Shown one piece after another: positions 21,025 to 31,499 of a stretch of DNA of 35,775 nt. The notes beneath the pieces were generated by a model. That model made no database searches. It was given only the letters and a program-made list of their open reading frames with translations, and was not told the DNA's origin. Source of the stretch: Chara braunii (lineage: Eukaryota; Streptophyta; Charophyceae; Charales; Characeae); contig BFEA01000002.1 of the NCBI GenBank assembly GCA_003427395.1, forward strand, positions 1,753,591 to 1,789,365, written 5' to 3'. Both the position numbers and the translations under genes were made by a program. How positions within the stretch are numbered: the first letter of the stretch is position 1; every line of letters starts with the position of its first letter.

Positions 21025-21598
21025 ACCTCACGCCATGCGCCGTCTTCCGTCGGAGTGTTTAAGTTGCGAAAGGGGCCCCTAAAAGACAACGAGATGGGGT
21101 GTGTCAAAGATTTTTGGAAAGTTGAGTGTGGGGATACAGACAGAACCGAAGTCCCCTGTGTCGGTCCGACTTAGTAAGAAGGGGGTAGGGTCCGTCACGG
21201 CACGGGAGAAAAAAAAGGCGCGCACGGGACACACGGTGTTGGGGAAGTTCAATCTAAAAATTATCGTTGAACTTCCCATCGGGCCATTGCTCTTCGTTTC
21301 ACGTGAAAGGGGGCAGGTACGTGCTTGGTGTCCTGTTTTCGGATCAAATCCCGACGCCGCTCATTGCATAGCTCAGAATCCGACGTGGAGGGTCTCAGCA
21401 GAGTGGCTCCCTCCTTATGCTTGTCCTCACTCCGTACTCGGTAGTGAAAGCCCTTTGATTGGTAACACTCGAAGCGGCAACAATCGCTGCACTGAGTGTT
21501 AGGCCAATGGGGCGCCATTGTCGTCCACGGAATGATGATCAACTCATTAAACGGCAATAGCCGTGAATAAGGCGGAAAATGTGTATCAACAATGATCA

Positions 21599-22072
<474 letters not shown>

Positions 22073-23268
22073 TCAATCCACATGGCAATCCAATCAGTCG
22101 CAAAGGTTGGCCTCAATCATTCATCGTTAGTACGACAAGCATAATGATCCAAAGTACCCAACCTATCGATCGGGTTTTCCCGGCGCTGGTTTTTGTTCTC
22201 CTTAGTTATGCGAAGCAAGATGAGAACAATCACCCATTTTCTCAAAAAAAGATAAAATAGTTCGGAGAGAGAAAGAGAGTATTTGCGATGATTTAATGGT
22301 TTGGTCAGGGAGTCTTCATAGAGAAATCGTGAGGACAGAACTCACACTTGGTGAGACACGACACTTGCTCCACGTGTGCAGGGCGCCTTTTGTTCCTGCC
22401 GCCCCTCGGGTTTGGTGTATCAAGGGCAAGCTGGAGATGTCGTGCAGCATAAGGCAGATGACATGCGCAGTGTATTCCGGATTAAAGATTCCTGGGTACT
22501 TCACCCATATTTACATCACCGACTAATCTAAACACTCTTGCATTCTCAACCATGTTCATGCATTCCATTCGTAACAAGTCTCCGGCCTAATCAAAGACCA
22601 ATTCATCAAACGAGAGTGTCATCATCCGAGTATTTCCATCTAAACTTGCGGTCATTTATCGTGGAAGGTGCGAAAATGGCAACCATGCATCATTCAGTTC
22701 TCCATGTGCTCTGCACCCCTGCCCCGTCATCCTAATCAAACGCAAACCCATCAGACAACCATTACATGACAAGCATACATCGTCATTCATGCCATACAGA
22801 GGGTGGTAAGACGAAGTGTGAAAATGGACGAGAACAACTTGATAGACGAAGATCATGCAAGAAAAAAAAAACGAAGATGAGAAAGAATTTCCGGCTTAAC
22901 TATCATGGAGCTGCACTGATACCAAAGAATAGATTTGAGACAAGGAGGCGCATCCGCCGTGAAGTTCCACTATGGCCCCAGGCCATTCATTCATTCAACT
23001 CCGATCACTATCCCGGTCCCCATGCACGCACTGACGATCCCGGCTGTCACGTGCCACTTTCCCCCGCTGCGATCGTCACCCCGCCAACTTAGTCTCGACC
23101 CGGTTTGCCCAGATCCCACAGTCCGTCGTGGCGAACAGGCACACCGCCAGCAAGACTACAGTCAACTCGTCGGGACTTTTCGACTCGCACTTCACACATA
23201 CCATCTAGCTATTGCTTCCCGGAAGATGTCAGGCGAGCTGAGAGAGAGATCTGCGGACGGGCTTGCAT

Positions 23269-23277
23269 AATTTATAG
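23269..23277 (-). promoter_or_regulatory. TATA-like site of LTR copy B
   Basis: The minus strand reads CTATAAATT at the place matching the TATA boxes of LTR copies A and C. Flanks are less conserved here. Confidence 0.45.
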
Positions 23278-24464
23278 TTGCAGGAAGGGAGATAGGTACG
23301 AGGGAGGATGACGGTCGAGTCAGGGAAGGGTGAGAGAGGACTTGAGTATAATCACCCAGCGAAAGCTATGTCGATCCTGCTCAGTCCGATCACAGCCAAT
23401 CAGAGTCGCCGCGTGATAGGAATTTCTCCTTACACGGCGTCTCCCCTGAGTTGGGCGGTAGAGAGGATCGACCGGGCTCTCGGGCGTAGGACTCAGGGTG
23501 GGAGGGAGAAGAGTGCGCTGGATAGCGCGAAACGGATCCAAGATTCAGACAATCAAGAAAGAGAAAAGGCGTGTGGGGGAGAGAAAGAGAGAGAGAGAGA
23601 GGGAAAAACGGTTACGGCAGGAGAGTGAGTGCGGGCGCGAAGGAGCGTCGAAGATGGCGATCGGAGCAGAAAGGGGGAAGCCCGCTTGCATGGCGTCGAT
23701 CACAAATGCAAAAAGAGGCACCAAAACAATTACAGATTCCTATGCTAATTCAAAAATTGAAATCACCATATCCGCTCGTAAAGTAGGCGCGGGAAAAGGC
23801 AGTCCTACATCCCTTCGTATTCCCACCAAATTCCCAGAGTTTTTCGCGACGTGGCCGAGAACATTCATGCACAAAAAGGACACGTCGAGTTCCGTTTATT
23901 TCAGAATTTCTAACTGCCGAGCCAAATTCCTAGCGCGCTGACTAAAGCGCACACAATTCCCATGCATTTTCCGAATTATGAAAGCAGAATTTCAAGAATC
24001 AACACGGATCTCAGCAAGGCATCTTTAATCAAAAACAGAGAGGGCCTTGTTGGGCCGAGTAAAAAAAAGAGAGAGAAGGGGTCCGAAAGATGGCGCAGGC
24101 TCAGAAGCTGGTTCGTCACACCCCCTCCTCCAAAAGTCTGGAGATCCAGACCAACGACAATGTTCAATATCAATAAAAAATTCCTATACCGGCCACTTCA
24201 TTGGTCCGTGACTCCGTGCTTTCTCATGGGCACCACTGTACACTGCATCAGGCAGGCCCGTAGATGCAAAGTGAGATCACTGAGAAGTGCGGTTCACGTC
24301 TGTCAGCCCCAGCCGCACGTGATCTAGAACGTCAATGACGGAGTAGAATACGGGCCTCGCCACACCCCTCCCGACCTGGGAAAATTTTCGGGAGTGCTCC
24401 CGGAAGTGAAAACCGCTCGGGAGTGCCTTTCGCCACACTACACTCTGACCCGGCCGCTCTCAAA

Positions 24465-25836
24465 GGGCCTCGCCACAACACTCTTGAAACCGCATTTTCA
24501 AGAGTTGGACGCGTCGCCACACAGCCACTTGAGAGTTGTAGCCCGAAAACTCTTTCGAGAGTTGTCAGCACCTTGTTTCAAGAGTAGCACTCGAAACTCC
24601 GAAACGCCCAGCCTGCAGCACCGCTCTTTTTTTTTTTTTTTTTTTTTTTTGGCGTCAATGTGTTGATTAAATGTGGCGATAAATGAGGCCGGGGACCTCA
24701 CAATTCTACCCGGATCAAGAGCAGATTTGCTTTGCCGGACCAGCTTGGCACATAGAATCAAGCGACTGCACAAACAAAACCAGACCAACCTGGCCGACAG
24801 AGACAACTGACAGACAACTCACTCGAGAATAACCGGCCCCTTCGGCCCTACAACGGGCCCCCAGCCTAACTGCTACCCCATCCGATAAGGCGTGTGGAAC
24901 CACCGATTGACAGGTCGATTCCGCCTTAAACCTACTTTACCCCAGAGAAACCCCGGAACCCAAACCCCATGAGCCCCCTTTAAGCCTTAACTCCCTTGAT
25001 ATGAAACCCATAGAATCCCAGTAGGACCAATGATGCCGTTCCTAACTAATCTATTCTCAACCATGGGGAAAAGACTAGTTTCCCTGTTGTTGCCGAGACA
25101 GCAACCAGTCGGTTCTTTTTGGCCCACGAATGCAGGAACCACAGTCTCGCTCTCTGCCTTCCTTCGCCTCTCCGTATCAAAACTTTGTTCCTCCAGTCCA
25201 CCGTAATCATATGCCTGAGTGTGGTTTTCATACCACTTTTCAGAACTGTGTCAGAGAAATACTTGCGCTGGAACATGACGGAGTTCCTCTCTTTCCAGAT
25301 CCACCAGATTACCAGTGACCAGATAGCAGTGGCTACATATCCCCACCCTTTACCATTTTCCAACGGCAGTCTGAGTTGCCCTGTAATTCTCATTCCAAGT
25401 CCCATTCCACTTCCTCTGGGCCGCCCATTGCCTTCCAGTGATGAGCCCACCACTTCCATATTCGGAATAACAGAGGGCACGTGTTGAATCTTCAAGATGT
25501 ATATGACATCTTGCACATCTCACATCCACGTTCATTCCTCTGTTGAACAGTGCTACCGCGTCTAGTGGGGGCACCACTCTTTTCAAGCGTCCTCCCGAGG
25601 GCACTCGAAGGGCCTTTGATTTTCGAGAGGTGTCAGCACTGTCAGGCCGTTATCCTGACGCCATTCGGAAAAAAACAAAGTTGTACGACTGTCGTTTTTC
25701 ATCGTTTGTCCAACACCATCGCCCTTTCGAGAGTGTTGTGTAGCGAGGGGCCCGAAACTCTTGAAAACTCAACTCTTGAGAACGTCTGACAGCTCTTGAA
25801 AAATTTCCCCGTTCCAAGAGTGGTGTGGCGAGGCCC
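24465..25836. mobile_element. GGGCCTCGCC-family TIR element, copy 1 (LINE inside)
   Basis: The left end GGGCCTCGCCACAACACTC and the right end (GGGCCTCGCCACACCACTC on minus) are flanked by AAA (24462-24464 and 25837-25839). Without the LINE it is about 420 bp. Inside it repeats short segments 'CTTGAAAACTC', 'GACAGCTCTTGAAAA' and further TIR-like 'CGCCACAC' motifs. Copy 2 contains the same interior in the other orientation. No transposase is present. Confidence 0.7.
24627..25570 (-). pseudogene. 5'-truncated LINE with a target-site duplication
   Basis: The minus strand ends in poly(A) (T tract 24627-24651). The 9-bp sites GCACCGCTC (24618-24626) and GCACCACTC (25571-25579) flank it as a target duplication with one change. 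Comparison with the uninterrupted copy 2 of the host element confirms the junctions. The coding remnant (25516-25046 plus an overlapping frame to 25604) has VRCARCHIHLED (zinc-binding C-x2-C) and WSLVIWWIWKERNSVMF, the zf-RVT C-terminal signature of plant LINEs, split by a frameshift. The ~390-bp 3' UTR is intact. EN and RT are lost by 5' truncation. Confidence 0.75.
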
Positions 25837-25993
25837 AAAGTCTGAAAATGTCATTTGCCACATATAGACTGGATCAGCGTGAAGCGGTCTGGCAGAAGTC
25901 GTTTGTCCTTTCCGGCTCCACTCCCGAATCTGGGATGAAAGGGCCTCGCCACACCACTCTCGAAATGCGAAAATGTTTCGAGAGTTGTCAAAC

Positions 25994-26112
25994 TTTTTTT
26001 TTTTTTTTTTTTTTAATTTTTAAATGGTCCGATGGACCACGGATCAGATATTAAACTGATCAGAACAGATACTACACTTGATCTTAGCCAAAAGGCCGAG
26101 AAAGGTATTGTC
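25994..26112 (-). pseudogene. Retroposed 5' part of U2 snRNA with poly(A) and a target duplication
   Basis: On minus, from 26108, the sequence matches U2 snRNA nucleotides 1 to about 70: ATACCTTTCTCGGCCTTTTG, the branch-point-recognition segment GTGTAGTATCTG and stem IIa (GATCAG...CTGATC). A hairpin TGGTCC-ATC-GGACCA follows in the place of stem IIb, then an A-rich tail of about 30 bases. The Sm site and the 3' stems are missing. GTCAAACTTTTT (25987-25998) and GTCAGACTTTTT (26113-26124) flank it as a target duplication. U2 pairs with the intron branch point; this copy is a truncated retroposon, not a gene. Confidence 0.85.
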
Positions 26113-26252
26113 GTCAGACTTTTTCAAGAGTTGGGTTTTCGAGAGTTGAGGCCCCTTCGCCACACAACACTCTCGAAAGTGCGATGGTGTTGGACAAAGG
26201 ATGAAAAACGACAGTCGTACAGCTTTGTTTTTTCCGAATGGAGTCAGGATAA

Positions 26253-28664
26253 TGTGACGCCCAAACCTCACGCCCGACGCGACTTCCTCATCGGAGTGGG
26301 ATGGGGGCCTCGAAGTGCGAAGAGGGGTGTGCCAAGGATTTTTGGGAAATTGGGGGTTGAAGTCCCAGGTCGGAACTGGGATCTTCGGTGGCCGAGTTCA
26401 GGGGCAGAGATGCAATAGAGCAATGGGAAAATTTACGGGCGCGGGCTTGCACGCTGGTTATGCGGGGCCATCCGATCCTGACGTGATCGCCAGTTCTGGG
26501 GAGCCTATCGAGGCGGTCCTTGGGGGCCACGCCTTCGGGGTCCGCCACGTGGCGTGGGTTGGTGGGAACTATGCCTAGGTGCTGAGGCTCTAGGGGTTCG
26601 GGTATGGGCACGTCGCCTGCAGCTTCTGCGAGAGGTGGAGGGCCAATAAGGCGCTATGGAATTCCACGGTACTACTGTAAGCTGATGATAGGGGAGGAGG
26701 AGGTGGTATGGCGGGAAATTAGTGGCGATAAGGATGAAGCCGGGGGTTATGAAATACTGGGTGTTGTACGTGTTTGGGTAGTCAGGTATCCGTGGGTCGC
26801 TTCGTACGGCGAGATGGAATTCCCTAGCGCAGAATCTATCGTTTTCCGTGAGGCAGGGGAACACCGGGTTTCTCAAATTTCCCCGTAATCGGAGTTGCTC
26901 TTCTTCCCAAATTTTCCGGTATCCGAAATACGACTCGTAATCCTCGGAATTCCAGGATACGTCGGAACTCCGCGAGCTCGTCATTCTTTCATCACTCACG
27001 CCTTGGCGGATAAGTTAATCGGGGAGATCACCGCTCGTAAGTGCGTAAGAGAGATGCGAACAAGTCGCACTCACGCGTGATGGGTAACCCGATCCCGATT
27101 GACGTCGACTCCTACTTCAGTGAGGGGCTGACTACGGGCGTTAGCCACGGCGCGATTGGCGAGTCCGAGTGGTATGGACACATGTAAGCCGCGCTCCATT
27201 CGGATCGCACTTGCAGGTGCCCATATGGCACGTCGGATGGTGCGCTCCAGACTACCCGTAAGATTCGACAAGCCAACACACTCTACTGATCACGCCAACA
27301 TGCAACCCCCATTCTCATTCATCATGTACGAGGGTTCAAAGGGAAACGATCAAAAACGAAAATGCGAAGGTGCGCGAACCATCCATACATCATTTGCAAA
27401 AGAGGATTCCGGGGAAGGAACGAAAAAGGAGAAAACATCGATACAAAAAAAAGAATCAAATCGAATAACAGGACGAGTATATGGCCGCAAAGACAAGGGC
27501 GAGTTGCCCGTAATCGACACAAAAATTTATATACACAGATAAAAAAAGGACCCAAAAGAAAAGCGCAAATCCATGTCCATCCTCAACCTCAACTCTCTCT
27601 TCTCTCTCTCTCTCTCCGATGCCGACAGTCCGTCGTCGCGCACCAACACATGAAGCCGCCACCCCGCTTAGTCCTTCTGCGCCCGTCAGGTTCGCTCCGC
27701 GCCCACAGTCCGTCGTGGCCCGCGTCAACCCCGCGCATTCGGCACCAGCTCGTCGGGTCGCCCGGCTCCCACTTCACTCACCTCTTACTTCGCTCGTGTG
27801 CCAACCCTCTCGATCGCGCAACCCCGAGCTTCCAGCAACTGTGAAGAGAGAAAGTTAATCGCGCAGCCAGAATTTATAGCGTGCATGCATGCGCGAAGAA
27901 CATGGAATTACAAGGACGTAGATAGATGGGAGAAAGGGAGTGCTTACGTTTGCACGGTCGGGCCGCGGCGTGGGGGACGTACCCAACTCCACGCATCGAT
28001 CCGAACATGCAAACGCGGCTACCCAGCTAGGGAGGGGAGAGAGGAAGAAACGAGGCGGGAAGAATAAGAAGCAAGAAACAGAAAGATACAGTTACAAAAG
28101 TGTGCGCCCAAAATTACAGTTGCAAACGGATTAAGGCGCCAATCAATGAAGGTCCTGGCGCAACAGCAAGAAAGAGCGCGCGAACACGCAAAGCAGCGCC
28201 CCAGAAAAACAGAAATTCCAAAATTCCTAGCTAGCTTGCCGATATTATGAAAAGGTCCGAAAAAGAAAATCAAAATTCCGAAGGCCGTATGGCTCCGACC
28301 AAGATTCGAAAAGAAAATTCAAGAAGGAAATTCAAAAAGAGACACCGAAATTCCCGCGCGATGTCTGCGCGCCCAAAAGTCCGACAAAACAAAATTAAAA
28401 GAAGGGAAACGAAAGAAAAGAAGCAACGTCAACGTTTATTAATCGCGCACTCGCACTCCGCATCCATCCGACCAAGTTTCACCCCCTTTCCCAGTGCATT
28501 CCCGAATTGTCCCCAACTGTCATCAGGGGCTCGTGCGCGAACGAAGAAACAACGAAGAAAGCAAGGACACACATGCAATTTTCCATCAACCTGTCCAATC
28601 GACGTGGGACCCCGCTTCGCACTTCGCGCAGAAAGTCGCGCATTACAGAAGCTAGTTCGTCACA
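26253..28664 (-). mobile_element. Solo LTR (copy C) of the Ty3/gypsy family, about 2.4 kb
   Basis: It shares block order with LTR copies A and B but has no gag-pol beside it. The ends are TGTGACG at 26253 and CGTCACA at 28664, a 7-bp inverted pair with TG...CA. The left flank ends GGATAA and ATAACGG resumes at 28671. The host element shows the empty site as GGATAACGG, so ATAA is the probable target duplication, with six extra bases ACAACA at the right edge. Solo LTRs arise by recombination between the two LTRs. It carries the TATA box at 27871. Confidence 0.75.
27871..27879 (-). promoter_or_regulatory. TATA box of the solo LTR
   Basis: The minus strand reads GCTATAAATT, flanked by GTTAATCGCGC and GCATGCATG as in copy A. 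Confidence 0.6.
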
Positions 28665-28900
28665 ACAACAATAACGGCCTGACAGCTCTCGAAAATCGAA
28701 AGTCCGTCAAGGGTTCGGCCAAGGACGCTTGCAAACGCACGAGTTGCAGGCTGGGGTTTCCCATCTTTCGAGAGCTGCTCTTGAAAGGGTTTCAAGAGCT
28801 GCTCTGACAGCTCTTGACTGCCCCAAGTTTCGAGAGGCTGTGTGGCGATGCGTCCCACTCTTGAAAAAGAGTTTTCAAGAGTGGTGTGGCGAGGCCCAAA

Positions 28901-29083
28901 CTCATCGGAGCGAAGGAGGTCTCTCGAAAAAAAAGCTTTGCAGGCAGTGAGTTCTGTAGTGCTCTCGGGAGCTGTCCCATTCTGACAGCTCCCGAATTCA
29001 ATCTGACAGGTTGAACTAGGGAGCTGGTGTGGCGATGCTGCACTCCCGAAAATGGCCAAGTCGTGAGTGGTGTGGCGAGGCCC
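28901..29083. mobile_element. Partial GGGCCTCGCC-family element
   Basis: The right end reads GTGGTGTGGCGAGGCCC, ending about 29083, with an internal inverted pair GGGAGCTGTC/GACAGCTCCC. The left end adjoins copy 2 and is not resolved. Confidence 0.45.
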
Positions 29084-29099
29084 TACCTCGCTAGTGGGA

Positions 29100-29240
29100 C
29101 TAGGCCCCAGGGGGCCTCAGCCTTCAACCCTCACTGTTTTCCCAAAAAAAACGGAGAAAAAAAGAAGGGAAAAAAAAAAAAAAAGCCAGAACGAACAGAA
29201 CAGGGGGGCCTCAGCCTTCAACCCCGGGCTGAGCCACTCC
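29100..29240. repeat. Short direct repeat flanking an A-rich run
   Basis: 'GGGGGCCTCAGCCTTCAACCC' style segments occur at about 29109 and 29205 on either side of an A-rich stretch (29147-29184). They may be the target duplication of a small A-tailed insert. Confidence 0.4.
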
Positions 29241-29332
29241 CTTGTCCCATCCAGGGGAACACGACAAGGAGCTGCAGGTCAGTCCAAATCCCTATCAAAC
29301 CATATTATCTGCATTATCCCAAACTCTTCCAT

Positions 29333-29456
29333 GGGCCTCGCTGCACTACTCTCCAAATATGCAAAATGGAACTGAATCCACCGCTAGAACATGGAAAGAT
29401 ACATAGCCTTCTTTTTTTGTCTTTTGTGCATGTGGAGAGTAGTGCAGCGAGGTCCC
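29333..29456. mobile_element. MITE, 124 bp, CCTCGC family
   Basis: The TIR is GGGCCTCGCTGCACTACTC with its near-perfect inverse (GGAGAGTAGTGCAGCGAGG, then TCCC). It contains GCAAAATGGAACTGAA and CCGCTAGAACATGG. AT flanks both ends; a longer target duplication is not clear. Confidence 0.65.
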
Positions 29457-29468
29457 ATATCTCATGAA

Positions 29469-29590
29469 GGGCCTCGCCACATCACTCTTGAAATGTGAAA
29501 GAGACAAAAATGTGGCTGGTGCATCTGGCCGTGTTCTACGAGAAAGTACATTCCCATTTTGCACATTTCGAGAGTGGTGTGGCGATGTCC
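29469..29590. mobile_element. MITE, 122 bp, CCTCGC family
   Basis: GGGCCTCGCCACATCACTC and its inverse (GAGTGGTGTGGCGATGTCC) form TIRs of about 28 bp. The flanks are GAA on the left and AAA on the right. The conserved box reads CATTCCCATTTTGCAC (inverse orientation). Confidence 0.65.
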
Positions 29591-29618
29591 AAAGGCAGAA
29601 AAAGAAACTGTCGACAAA

Positions 29619-29786
29619 GGGCGTCGCCGCACGGGACACGAAACGAAAAACGAAACGAGTGAATCTTCCTGCAGAACATGGCCAGTTTCATTGGTTTGCT
29701 CTAAAGAGTAACGAGTGTATTTTGCCACCTTTCGTGGGCAGATGCACTCGTCTCGTTTTCGTTTCGTGAGCCGTGCGGCGAGACCC
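29619..29786. mobile_element. MITE, 168 bp, CCTCGC family
   Basis: GGGCGTCGCCGCACGG and its inverse (CCGTGCGGCGAGACCC) are flanked by AAA (29616-29618 and 29787-29789). The arms extend through CGAAACGAAAAACGAAACGAG. It contains GTGAATCTTCC...GAACATGGCC, related to the other members. Confidence 0.7.
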
Positions 29787-29839
29787 AAAGCGGCGAGAGC
29801 TCGAATCGAGTTCCCTAGCACCAGGTTAGACTGATTAGC

Positions 29840-30240
29840 ACTTGCTTCCTCCACCCGGCGCCCCTCCGCTGCGTTTGCCTCCCCTGGCTCCGAGGAGGTA
29901 CGAAAGGGGAGCGCAGCAAGCGCTCCGTGCGCTCCCCGCGCTCCGCTCATGCACGACAGACCGGGACAGAGCTCCAGTGGGGACTTCATACCCGAGCGCT
30001 CGCTGCGCTCCCCGCCCTCCGCTCGTGCGCGACAGACCGGGACAGAGCTCCAGGGGGTACCTCCTCATACCCTTGCCGTCCACTGGGAACAGTACCTCGG
30101 CAGCGTTTGCTTGCTTCCTACGGTAGACCCCCTCCCTCCCGCCGGCGCTGCGCTGCCTCCCCTGCGTCCGAGGAGGCAGGAAGCGGGAGCGCGGCAAGCT
30201 GTCGCTGCTCTCCACTCGAGCACGAGACAGCGCAAGAGCG
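29840..30240. repeat. GC-rich duplicated segments
   Basis: A 76-bp unit starting GCGCTCCCCG at 29929 recurs at 30005 with few changes. 'CTCCGAGGAGG...GGGGAGCGC' at 29889 recurs at about 30168. Arg/Pro/Ala-rich frames on both strands follow from GC content and duplication and are not taken as genes. Confidence 0.65.
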
Positions 30241-30383
30241 ATGCGACCCGAGACACACCTTGATGTCGAGTCGGGACTGAACCTCGGCGCGACAGGAGTT
30301 GCGCAGATGGGTGCGTCGGCCAGCTGCGACGGCAACATATCAATATGACCACTTTCTGTTTTCGCAAGTGGTGTTTCTTTATT

Positions 30384-30478
30384 GGCCCAGTGGACCTCGG
30401 ATCAGATATTAAACTGATCCGAACAGATATATACTATACAACAGTTGTTCTATTTTTAGCCAAGGCCCAGAAAGGTAT
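30384..30478 (-). pseudogene. U2 snRNA-like sequence, degenerate
   Basis: On minus from 30478: ATACCTTTCTGGGCC, TTGGCTAA, then a ~17-base insertion, TAGTATATATCTG, and an intact stem IIa GATCAGTTTAATATCTGATC followed by a stem IIb-like hairpin (GGTCC...GGGCC). The branch-point-recognition segment is altered, so it is probably a pseudogene. Unlike the copy at 26 kb it has no poly(A). On its upstream side a TATA-like run (30491-30499) and CACATCG (30523-30529 on minus) resemble parts of a plant snRNA promoter. Confidence 0.65.
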
Positions 30479-30589
30479 GCGGCGTTGTGGATATATATCA
30501 CTCACTTCCTGGCGTCCTCGCGCGATGTGCTGTACCGTCAAAGGATGACTTCCGCTGTCGTCGTCATTCCCAAGGTGTGCCTGCCTGCC

Positions 30590-30755
30590 TTTTTTTTTTT
30601 TTTTTTTTTTTTCTATCGTGTGAACTGCCTGCCATTATCGCATCCCCCCCCCTCCGCCCTCCCCCCTCCCGGCCCCTTCGTTGCTTGTGCAGGGCCATGG
30701 CAATTATTGCCCTTCTCCGTGTCCTTGGAAATTTGACGGATGTCCCTCCAAATTT
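30590..30755 (-). pseudogene. U6 snRNA-derived retroposon with poly(A), inserted C-rich block
   Basis: On minus: GGGACATCCGTCAAATTTCC, AAGGACACGGAGAAG, GCCATGGCCCTGCACAAG, then a GA-rich/G-rich insertion and GATGCGATAATGGCAGG, ending in A23 (T tract 30590-30612). The order follows U6, but the sequence is diverged and about 40 bases longer. The variant ATCCGTCA (U6 has ATCCGATAAAA) is shared with the copy at 32.5 kb. Confidence 0.65.
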
Positions 30756-31179
30756 GCAGGAAGGAGGTACCGTTGCTCGGTTCCACTTCGAATTCGCCAG
30801 GACCGAGAGCGCATTCGCAAAAACATTGTCCTCCCTAGGCAAGACACAGAGATTCGAGGAGGAGGAGGCAGAGCCATATCCCTATCCACTTCCTATTTAG
30901 TGAAGGAACTGCCAGTCTTGCCGATCTGTGAGAGAACAATTGTGGGGCGGGGCACAGGGGCAGATAACGCTTGAAACAAAGGTGCGCATAGCGCTTGAGA
31001 TCTCACACAAGGAGGAGGGGGGGGGGGGACGCAATTACGGAGGGGGAGAGGGAAGCCAAACAGCAGTCTGAGACTATGAGGAGGAGCACGCCACCCAGCC
31101 AGCTAAACAGCCGCGACGGCCATCTACCGAGCGACTAGCGTGCGAAACTTGTCGATCAGGCAGGCCCAAGAGTGGGATG

Positions 31180-31221
31180 GCGACGAGTCTTTAGACAGCT
31201 CGTGGTGCAACGGAGAGCCGG

Positions 31222-31284
<63 letters not shown>

Positions 31285-31389
31285 AAGAGAGTGTATGTGC
31301 TGTCTCTTATACACATCTAGATGTGTATAAGAGACAGGGGAGAGGCTTGGCGAAGAGAGTCTTAGAGAGCTCGTGGTGCAAGGGAGGGC

Positions 31390-31434
<45 letters not shown>
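31180..31434. repeat. Near-duplicate blocks with (GA)n, joined by an adapter
   Basis: 'GCTCGTGGTGCAACGGAG' (about 31198) and 'GCTCGTGGTGCAAGGGAG' (about 31370) are each followed by a GA run (31228-31276 and 31394-31433). A library junction sequence lies between them, so the two blocks may be the same locus or two alleles joined by the assembler. Confidence 0.75.
31300..31337. other. Tn5 mosaic-end junction (Nextera mate-pair adapter), copy 1
   Basis: CTGTCTCTTATACACATCT is followed directly by its reverse complement AGATGTGTATAAGAGACAG. This is the 38-bp circularisation junction of transposase-based mate-pair libraries, so it is artificial sequence. It places an artificial peptide (SYTHLDVYKRQ) in the frame upstream of the OB-fold gene. 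Confidence 0.95.
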
Positions 31435-31437
<3 letters not shown>

Positions 31438-31499
31438 GTACTAGGGCGAGGGAGGCTGATCGAAAGAGAGAACCTGGGAAGGGAGAGAGGCTCAGCAAA

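Larger units (their letters stand above)
25941..28897. mobile_element. GGGCCTCGCC-family TIR element, copy 2 (nest of insertions)
   Basis: The ends are GGGCCTCGCCACACCACTC at 25941 and its inverse ending at 28897, flanked by AAA (25938-25940 and 28898-28900). Removing a U2 retroposon (25994-26112) and an LTR (26253-28670) leaves about 410 bp that aligns, inverted, with copy 1. The matching pairs include 26163-26250 with 25650-25735. Confidence 0.65.

Noticed and set aside
29835-30338. Arg/Ala/Pro-rich ORFs on both strands
   Set aside because: GC-rich duplicated DNA gives open frames in several phases; no domain is seen.
31140-31499. Extension of the OB-fold ORF upstream to 31140
   Set aside because: The added part is GA repeat plus a library adapter, so the frame is artificial; the ATG at 31500 is the first outside it.
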